From assembly GCA_023374045.1 (NCBI GenBank), contig CM041780.1, forward strand, positions 168,822,085-168,886,084: a stretch of DNA of 64,000 nucleotides, written 5' to 3'. The notes under the pieces were generated by a model that worked only from the letters and a program-made list of their open reading frames with translations, searched no databases and was not told the origin of the DNA. Made by a program: the position numbers and the translations under genes. Each line of letters begins with the position of its first letter. Position 1 is the first letter of the stretch. Of the stretch, positions 56,421 through 64,000 are shown piece by piece. This stretch comes from Limonium bicolor (Eukaryota; Streptophyta; Magnoliopsida; Caryophyllales; Plumbaginaceae).

Positions 56421-57096
56421 CAACCGTTAATTGGACTGGGGGCGGATCAAGATCAATGGACCGGATGGACATCTTCGCAATCTCAGTGATCGCTGCTTCT
56501 CTTACCCCAGGATCATCGCTCGTCATTTCCTCATACGCAGCCTCGAAAGCTTCCTGCCAGAATCGAGGCAAGCTGATCTGACGACTATTAGTATATACAT
56601 CCCACATATACTTCACCACCTTCTCCCTCTCTTCCATCTCCTGCTTGCACGCAAGAGAAATTCAACATGCCAGACAGGGTGCAGTTAATACATTCAAATT
56701 TGAGGGTAGAAGATCGAATGCTGGATGAAGAAACTGGGAGGACGCAATACAACAGCTTAATAGATCGCGTCCGTTCAGGTTAAAAAGAAAATAACAGAAA
56801 TGGAAACTGACCAAGACATCGATGTCGTCCCTGAGAACGCTATCGAAATCATCGGAAAGGCGATTAAGGTTGCCGGCGGACCAACGAAGGGTGACTGTTC
56901 CGGTGAACATTGACCAGAAGGCTAAGAGCAAGATGGCAGCAAGAGCCCAAACCTTGTATCGGCCCCTGCCGAAAAGGCTGAAGTCAGATGAACTCTCTTT
57001 CTTCGTTGACGATGAGGATGAAGATGCCGAATTCGACGATGACGAAGATACTGGGAGCGAATCCTCATCCTTCATCCTATTATCAATGTCCCACAA
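56421..57096 (-). CDS. DUF1195-type single-pass membrane protein (3' end not found)
   Basis: Two exons are seen. Exon 1, 57,096-56,812, encodes 95 residues: an acidic start (MWDIDNRMKDED), a poly-Ser linker, FSLFGRGRYKVW, one hydrophobic segment (ALAAILLLAFWSMFTGTV, residues about 51-68) and LRWSAGNLNRLSDDFD. Exon 2 runs from 56,640 to about 56,421 and encodes EMEEREKVVKYMWDVYT, LPRFWQEAFEAAYEEM and IAKMSIRSIDLDPPP. The donor could be at 56,424 or 56,420, and any remaining exon should be short. The pattern matches the plant DUF1195 family, whose function is unknown (some are misnamed sugar or polyol transporters; one membrane pass argues against that). No coding break is seen. Confidence 0.85.
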
Positions 57097-57237
57097 ATCG
57101 TCGCCGCTGAACTAAATCCGTGTTTGGAAAGTACAGGTTTTTAACTACTCTAATGAATGAACCGATTCTCAAGCTGAGAATTTGATCGATAGTAAATGTA
57201 TGTTTTCTTTCTTGGTCGGTGGCCTCAATAAAAGGTT

Positions 57238-57249
57238 CTCTTATATTTG
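57238..57249 (-). promoter_or_regulatory. Candidate TATA box of the DUF1195 gene
   Basis: Minus-strand acaaatataaga lies about 145 bp upstream of the start codon. Placement is plausible for a plant promoter but is inferred from motif alone. Confidence 0.35.
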
Positions 57250-58591
57250 TCTGGGCGTTCTTCGCCGCGTCGGATCCTTACTAGTTGTATACGTGATTAC
57301 TAGGAAGTTGATGTGAGAGATAGAAAGGGAGAGAGGGGAGTCTGTGGCGGGTCGAATATCAATCTGAAGAGAATCACGAGCAGGGAATCAGAGATTCAAA
57401 ACGAGGAAACGAATAGGGGCAGACTCTTGACTGGTGTATTATCCCCAATTAGAGCCCATTTACGGGGAATACATGATACATACAGAAAATAGAGTGAGGT
57501 GGGGTATGGATTAGCAGAGTTCTATAATGATCAATTGAGGAGAAAAAATAGTGTCATTAGATAAACTGAGCCCATACATAGTTGAAACTGCTGACTCATG
57601 AATAGAAATAGTTAAAAATTGATATGACAATCTATATTATATGGAGAGAAAAATTGAGTTAATCAAATAAACTTGTTTCTATAAATCCGTGACCCGCAAA
57701 AGAATGAACCCTTTTGGATGTTGATCTCCAATCATAGTGATTTTGTGTCTTACACATCGTCAAGAAATTCTTAATTATTATTAGAGAGGAAGGGATTAGA
57801 TGCTCCTACAAGATTAATGCGTGTGGTTACCTTAGGCTACATTTGTGTTTATACATTTTGTATATAGTAAAGGTACATGTTATGTAAGTTTACATTACAG
57901 TTTCAAAAATCAATATGTATATCAAATACAATTTCAGTAATATCAGAATTCAATATATACATTTGTATAGTTTCATATACTAACAGTACAGTTTTTATAG
58001 AGCAAAAGTATGTATATAGTCATCTATAACTACATTAAGATGTAATCAAGAAATTACTTTTTTGAAGTTATCTTCTTAGATTTGGTTTCTATAATGATAT
58101 AACTTGTATAAAAGGATTTTTACCATTCCATCTCATCAATTAAACTTTTGATGGATTCTTTTATAGTAAGAAGGGATTGAGGCGGAGTAGTGTCTTTCAT
58201 TTGATTTTTTATTAGTATAAAATTTCCTAAACAGAAAAAACTTAAGTAGTTGTCATAATTTTTTACTTTAGATTTCATCCAAAATGAAAATAAGTTGGGC
58301 TTATTTTAGTTTAGCTCTGTAGACAATATCATTCGTTAATGGAGAGGTGATGTTATTTCACTGAAAGTGTTGTTGGATAAGCTTGATGACTCTATGGAGT
58401 TTTATAGCTTATCTACGACAAGCCATATAGAAATGTGTTGTTTCCGTAGTGGTGTAATGGACTGTGCGAAGAGAATAATTGTTTTATATTCTCAATATTG
58501 TTGAGGGAAGTTTCCTAAAATATATAGGGGTCTCTTTGGCTTTCCATTAGTTGGAAAAATTTAGTTATATTCCTCTTTTGAATAGGCTTAA
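57250..58591. other. Intergenic region right of the DUF1195 gene
   Basis: No gene or clear transposon is seen. 57,835-58,010 is rich in tatgtata/tacatatt words. AGGCTTAA at 58,584-58,591 is the left duplication of the adjacent hAT-type MITE. Confidence 0.4.
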
Positions 58592-59125
58592 TTAGGGATG
58601 TCAATGTTGACCTGAACGAAACCCAACCTGAAACCGATCTATAAAAAGTTGGGTTTTGGTTGAGATTTTTGACTCGAAAAGATTATCAGGTCGGGTTCGA
58701 GTTGGGTCATTGAAATCCGCTTTGGGTTCGGGTTGAACCCGCTTCAGGTTCGGGTTGAACCCGCCAACCCGTAACCCGGAAAAAATATAATTAAAAATAA
58801 AAAATTTGTTATATTTAATGACTTAAACTAGTGTTTAATGTTAAATTTATGACCAAAATAAACATTTAATCTGTAACATATAATTAAATATATTACATAA
58901 TAATTAATTATTATTATAATATTATATTTAATTATTAAATAATCCAAAATTTTAAAAAAAAATAAAATGTTTAAATAACGGGTCGGATTCGGGTCAACCC
59001 GCTCCGGGTTCAGGTTAAAGAAATATAACCCGCTCCGGGTTCAGGTCGGATTCAGGTTGACCTAAACTATTTCGGGTCAGGTGGGTTGAACTCAACCCGA
59101 CCCAAAACCCGATTTTGACACCCCC
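58592..59125. mobile_element. hAT-type MITE with gggtt-rich ends
   Basis: This is 534 bp, flanked by the exact 8-bp duplication AGGCTTAA (58,584-58,591 and 59,126-59,133). The left end is TTAGGGATGTCAA, and the right end, inverted, reads GGGGGTGTCAA. Both flanks are full of cgggttcaggtt/aacccgaccc words around an AT-rich centre. It is non-coding. Such elements are common in plants and belong to the hAT group by duplication length and TIR. Confidence 0.82.
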
Positions 59126-59133
59126 AGGCTTAA

Positions 59134-60543
59134 TGATAAAATAAGATCTTGGTGTACCATTAACTCGTGCTGGTAGGCTAATCCTCCAAGCTTTATGAAG
59201 TTATTTCACTTTCCCAAGACTTAGATTGAAAGTGCTTAAACAATTTGAAGATTCTATCATGCGAGTATTTAAGATTATTTTAAGAGATACGTACTGCTGC
59301 ATGGCATGGAAGGTTATATTTCATTTTAATGCTTCTAGTGGGTAGGGTATTACTTAAGTATTAGCTACTTGGCAATTTTGACCCAATCCGAAATCCAACT
59401 CGAACCCAATCCATATTTTTACGGGTTAGGGTCTTGATTATTGATTCATCTATTTTTTGGGTTGGGTTAGGGTAATAAGCTAATTTTGTGGGTTGGGTTA
59501 GGGTAGAGATCTTAACCCATGATCCAACCCGAAACCCGAAAATATATTTGTTAATAATGAAAAATAAAAATATTAATTCACAATTATATATATTTTCAGA
59601 TCAAACTATACCTTAGCCTTAAGCCCAAGTCCAGTTGAACTATCCCACCTTTAATAATATCACATAATCTTAACTAAACAAACAACCTAACCAGCTGCAT
59701 ATCAAACAAAGGGCCCAACCAGACCTTAACATAATGTTGAAAACCTAAATGCTCTCATCTTGTAGACTCACATCCATTTTTCTTATCTACATGATTGTTC
59801 ATGTCTATGTCGCTCTTCATCTCTGCCCAAGGTTTTTTTTCTTATTCTCACTGCCATAGTTGTTATTGAGAACATATGTATGTTTAGATTATCTAGAAGG
59901 GTGAACAGAAGTATGTTATATGTATTTTTTGTAAGTAGGATCTTGATTGTAAACCTCTTAGTTAATTCTTTAGCCAACAATATGGATAGTGTGCTGCATA
60001 AAAGTTCCTCAACTGTTGGTAGCGATTAAGTTATTGTGATTGTATTTTCTCATACATGAGCACTCAATTTAAACAAGTGTAATTATTTTAAAACTATCAG
60101 TCATAGTTTGAGGCTTTGAGCTCTCAGTTTATAAATTATTTCTAACTTTAGAGGATTTTTCTTTAGCATATTTCTCTAATGCATAATGAAGATTTTCATT
60201 TTCGTTCCCCTTTTTATTAAGGGCACTAGGTTCATGTGCATATCTAGATAGAATTCCTCTCCACCAGTGGTAGAGCTTTAGGCTCAGATTGATAAATATA
60301 AAATTATGGAAAAAGTACGTGTTATTATATTCATGGCAAATTGGTGCAGTACTTTACATTCTTTGCATAACATGGAATTCGTTTAAAGTTGGGTCGATCA
60401 AGCAAGATTACTTTTCATCCTTTTGTTTCATCGTAATTAGTGTGCCAACTAGCATTGGATGTTTTGGATTTTTTATTAATTTCTACTCCTAATCCATCTA
60501 AATTATTGTATACTGAAAAAATGGGTTGGGTGAGTTGGGTTAA
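59134..60543. other. Intergenic region with remnants of a second gggttgggtt-type repeat
   Basis: 59,370-59,545 contains gacccaatccgaaa and gggttgggttagggta words like the MITE at 58,592. 60,520-60,543 has gggttgggtgagttggg just before the next CACTA. This suggests an old, broken copy of the same kind of element. The ORFs at 60,289-60,622 have no recognisable product. Confidence 0.4.
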
Positions 60544-61522
60544 CACTAGTACAAAAATGGTCTATCGCAGCGCACCTAGCGCAGCGGTTGTAAAAACAAC
60601 CGCTGAGATAGGCCGTTTTTAAAAATCCGGCAAAACTATCTCAGCGGTTGTTACTTACAACCTGCGCTAGGCTCATTAAAAAAAACTCTATCGCAGCGGT
60701 CTTAGTAGGAACCGCTGCAATAGATCCCTTTAATAAAATTCAGTCGCGCGACTTCTTCTTCTTCCTCCTCACCTGTGGCTAAACCCTCTCTGTGTGCGAC
60801 GACGATTTCCAGAGCGAAGAAGCTTCGACGCCTGCGACCGCCACCACCACTGCCGCCGCCACCGTCTTCTCTGCGCGCCAGCCGCTATGCCTCCGTGGCC
60901 GTCGCCATAACACGCCACCGGTTCGCAGGCGTCGATTTGTTGCGCGACTGAACAGAAAAAACCAGGTTAGTTCTAACTTCGTTTTTTATTTGTTTAATTG
61001 AAATGTTATTTGTATTGTAGTTGATTCGAGACGGCTTTTCTGATTGTTGATTAGTGTGATTTTTAGGAGTTGTTGTGTTTACTGGTTTATGAAATTGTGG
61101 AACTAGAAACCGTGAGTCTATATGTTGTATTTAGACATTGAAACCAAATTTAGTTTCTGGCTAACTGAAATTATATGACTGTGAAATTGAGCCCATAAAA
61201 TTGAACTAGGATCTCGAAATGGTAGAAGTTTGTGGCTGTTATTGATTTTCGAAAATTTGATTCAACATTGGTGTTGTTATTGTGTGCAGAAATTATGGTT
61301 CTTAGTTTTTATTGAAGGGTTCCGGAATTAAGACCTTGTTTTGGTTTTAATAAAGTCGGTTGGTTAGAGTTTGATTGTGGGGATTAAGGTACAAGATTAC
61401 AAGGTGAAAACAGCATTAAACATATATCTTTTGCTACTGTTCTGCCGTTTTCCCTTCACATCTCCAACATGTTTCTTTCCAGTTTAAACATGTTTCAATC
61501 GGTGGGAATATCAACCTCCTCT
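60544..61522 (+). mobile_element. Second CACTA (En/Spm) element, 5' part
   Basis: This starts with a perfect CACTAGTACAAAAATGG terminus at 60,544 after TAA (60,541-60,543, presumed 3-bp duplication). Subterminal repeats follow at 60,560-60,735: gcagcggttgtaaaa, caaccgctgagatag, cagcggttgttac, ggaaccgctgcaatag. 60,745-60,963 is a GC-rich, CT/CCG-repeated stretch ending at a caggTTAGTTC donor, as in the first CACTA's leader exon. The rest looks like intron. At 61,523 a gypsy LTR interrupts; the remainder is presumably beyond the right edge. Confidence 0.85.
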
Positions 61523-63681
61523 TGTACACCCCCCAAACACTGGCCTAGGAGTTAGGGGTATTACACGCCGCGTATTATTACTTAATAACGCAAGGCTCTA
61601 ATATTCAAACGCAAATAAGCAAATAAGGCCCAAAACAGAATACTTGTATAAAGTATAAGCAAAGAGATGTTAGACATCCCCAAAAGTCATTACAAAACCC
61701 ACCAAACAGATTCAAAGCGGAAGCTAACGAAATATGCCCAAAGGCTCAATTCAATACAAAAGTCTCAAAAGAAACAAAATAACAAAGCAACTAAACTCCA
61801 GAGCTGCAAGTGACCCTCGCTGATCAATCTGCAATGTTAGATAGAATAGGGGAATGAGCAAACAACTATGCCCAGTAGATGACAACTTCATCAACCAGCA
61901 TGCTCAAAACATTTATAGAATGTTGAACAAACAGAAGGAGTCAAGAATCCATAAGCATGTCAGAAATCAGAAACAGAAGTCCATTCAAAGGACTAAACAG
62001 AGCAGAAGCAGATAGAAGCAGAAAACAGAGTGGGACACTAGATCACAGCATACAGACAGAACAAGCAACAGCTCGTGAACAGAACGAGAAACCTCACTCG
62101 TAACAGAACAGGTGTAAACACCCGTGAACAGAACGGGGAACATCACCCGTGAACAGAAGGATCCTACATAGCGCGCTACGAGACAGCGAAACCAGCCATC
62201 CAAAGGCTCAGACACAGAGATAACTAGGTCCCAAACAGAAGCTTAAAACAAATTGCATATGTGCACCCAAAGGCACCAGAAAGCATATAGATGGCTTGGA
62301 AATCAGAAGGGGAATCCAACCCCGCAAACGAAGTCAAAACAGAGCTCAAACGAGCAAGTTATGGTCAAAACAGTACCATGTCCGAACTTGTGTCCGGACA
62401 TCAATGTTCGGACACAAGTCGAGACTCAGAAGTCGAAAAGACAGATGTCCGAACATGTGTCCGAACTACGAAGTTCGGACACAGGTCGAACTTCAAAACA
62501 GAAGAGTCAGAGGTGTCCGAACATCCAAGTTCGGACGTTCTTCGGAAATCAGAACGTGTAGAGTCCGAGCTTGTGTCCGGACATCATGTTCGGACACAAG
62601 TCGAAGCCAAAATCAGAGAAGGCAAGGCTGTGTCCGAACTTCAAAGCTCGGAGGAAGTTCGGACACAGCGAAGACTTTAGAAATAAAAGCGCAACAGGGT
62701 ATGTCCGAACGTCAAAGCTCGGACAACGTTCGGACATACCGAAAAACTCAGCAAACAGAAGCGATTTCACACAGACAGAGGCATCAAAACCAACTCAAAT
62801 CAACACACGCATTTCCAAAACAACCTTGGGGTTTAATCCATTGAAATGGCATTAAAACAGGCACAAATCACACACAAACACAAGGCAATCATTGAATTAA
62901 TTTGCAGAATCCGAACCCCCAAGGCTGAACACACGGATCGAATCCGAGAGCCACCTACCTCGAATTAACAGCAGATGGAATCCCCAAATCTGAACAGCGC
63001 AATCAACCCAACGCAGACACAGCAGCGCAAACCAAACTGCAACCCAAACAGCCACCGAATTCTGATAACAAAGCAGAGAAAGAACCCTCAATCCGATCTG
63101 TCAATCTACCAAAACTGAACTGCAATTCGAAGAACGCAACACAATTCTCACCTGAATCCACTTACGAACTCGCAGAGAACGTCAACGGGAGCAGAATCGA
63201 TGAAGGACGGCCAAAATCAGATCCCTAATCAGATTGCAGAGGGGAGATTAAGACAAGGAAAAGACATCCCGAACTCCAGAATTGACAAGGGACGAAACAA
63301 CGTTGATTACCTTACACTGCACCAGGAAGGAATCAACAGCAGAACTCGGATTGCAGAAGTCCAATCAGCAGACTTGAACACTTGGATGAACGCAGCAGTT
63401 GAGAGAGAGAACAGAGAGAGAAAGCACAGAGAAGGAAGGAGCGTCTGAGGATATTCAAAACTGACGGGGTTAGTGGAGTCGTGGAAGCGTGATGAGAAAA
63501 GTGATTTAGGGAATTATTAATATAACTCATTACTTAATAATTCCTTACCAAGAATCAAAAAGAAGAAAGACCATCTCGTCCTTGTCTTTACTAAGAAAGA
63601 CTTCCACGTCCTGAATCCAGAATACATCCACATAAGGCCACTTGTGACGAAATAAAATGCAATAAACTTTGGGTTATAACA
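61523..63681 (-). repeat. 3' LTR of a chromovirus gypsy element, right end
   Basis: On the minus strand it starts at 63,681 (TGTTATAACCC) right after a polypurine tract and probably ends at 61,523 (...GGGTGTACA), about 2.16 kb. It carries the same tgtccgaac/gttcggaca palindrome array (62,380-62,730) as the outer LTRs at 21.5 and 33.5 kb. The 3' part is also similar, so the families are related. ORFs on both strands inside follow the palindromes and are not genes. The left border is inferred. Confidence 0.78.
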
Positions 63682-63697
63682 TCACCTCCCCCTTAAA
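63682..63697 (-). other. Polypurine tract of the right-end gypsy element
   Basis: Minus-strand TTAAGGGGGAGGTGA directly precedes the LTR start, as in the element at 2,292-2,310. Confidence 0.75.
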
Positions 63698-63699
63698 AG

Positions 63700-64000
63700 A
63701 ATTTCGTCCTCGAAATTAAAACATACCTACTGCTCGAAAAGGGCGGGAACTTAGACGAACTTCGCTTTCGACCTCCCAGGTCGCCTCTTCCTCGGACTGA
63801 CCCGACCACTGCACCTTCACCAAGGGCATGGTCTTACTTGAGCTTACGAACATCCCGGGCTAAAATCCTCGAAGGAGCTGCCTCGAACGTGAAGTCCTCC
63901 CTCAACTGAAGCGGACTGAAGTCGATCACATGCGATGGGTCCGGAATATACTTCCTCAGCATAGAAACGTGGAAAACACTGTGCACTGCTGCTAAAGACG
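63700..64000 (-). pseudogene. Ty3/gypsy pol C-terminus with chromodomain (runs off the window)
   Basis: Minus-strand reading from the right edge gives HSVFHVSMLRKYIPDPSHVI, then LREDFTFEAAPSRILAREVRKLK and a stop near 63,836. In another frame the chromodomain continues (MPLVKVQWSGQSEEEATWE). One frameshift or 1-bp sequence error therefore separates the integrase C-terminal part from the chromodomain. The IPDPSHVI motif is shared with the pol at 2.5 kb, so both are Tekay/Del-like. Everything upstream lies outside the window. Confidence 0.85.

Noticed and set aside
56822..57115. 97-codon plus-strand ORF
   Set aside because: It is antisense to the first exon of the DUF1195 gene, which has clear family similarity.
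57835..58020. Possible MITE beginning ttaggctacatttg
   Set aside because: A TTA-GGC start resembles Harbinger ends, but no matching inverted end with TTA was found.

Overview
This window looks like plant nuclear DNA, probably from a eudicot with a repeat-rich genome. It is AT-rich, its genes are split by GT-AG introns, and most of it consists of nested transposable elements. Two host genes can be recognised, both on the minus strand. One encodes the plant-specific TFIIB-related factor PBRP (36.2-39.0 kb, three exons, apparently intact). The other encodes a small single-pass membrane protein of the DUF1195 type (56.4-57.1 kb, two exons seen, last exon not found). As I recall, the Arabidopsis homologues of these genes are immediate neighbours on chromosome 4. 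If so, this is a conserved gene pair pushed about 17 kb apart by transposons. No tRNA, rRNA or CRISPR was seen.

1-35.4 kb is one nested stack. The outermost element is a Ty3/gypsy-like element with LTRs of about 2.1 kb and only 618 bp between them. Its 3' LTR is at 32,648-35,355. Its 5' LTR is scattered in pieces at 6,329-6,485, 8,675-8,857, 21,221-22,722 and 31,516-32,029. The interruptions are (a) a 5'-truncated LINE, itself hit by a minus-strand Tekay/Del-like gypsy LTR; (b) two Harbinger-type MITEs back to back; (c) a complete 12.4-kb Athila-like gypsy with a third (env-position) ORF; and (d) a gag-only Copia element whose own LTR holds a 5.56-kb solo LTR. Most junctions carry exact target-site duplications (TSDs): TTA, GGCGT, ATCTC, TTGGC and an 8-bp hAT duplication in the 3' LTR. 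The order of events can therefore be read directly.

35.4-39.1 kb is the PBRP gene with its downstream flank. 39.4-49.5 kb holds a foldback element and then a CACTA (En/Spm) transposon. The CACTA carries a decayed TNPD-type transposase, a second gene of Transposase_24 type, and a Ulp1-like cysteine protease module whose exons are intact. 49.5-56.4 kb is mostly anonymous AT-rich sequence with a probable solo LTR and a decayed gypsy gag. 57-60.5 kb is intergenic with a hAT-type MITE. A second CACTA begins at 60,544 and is broken at about 61,523 by another minus-strand chromodomain gypsy, whose LTR and pol terminus run off the right edge.

The coding parts of the mobile elements are mostly broken by frameshifts or stops. 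The exceptions worth attention are the Ulp1 module, the long Copia gag with a single stop, and the intact host gene PBRP.
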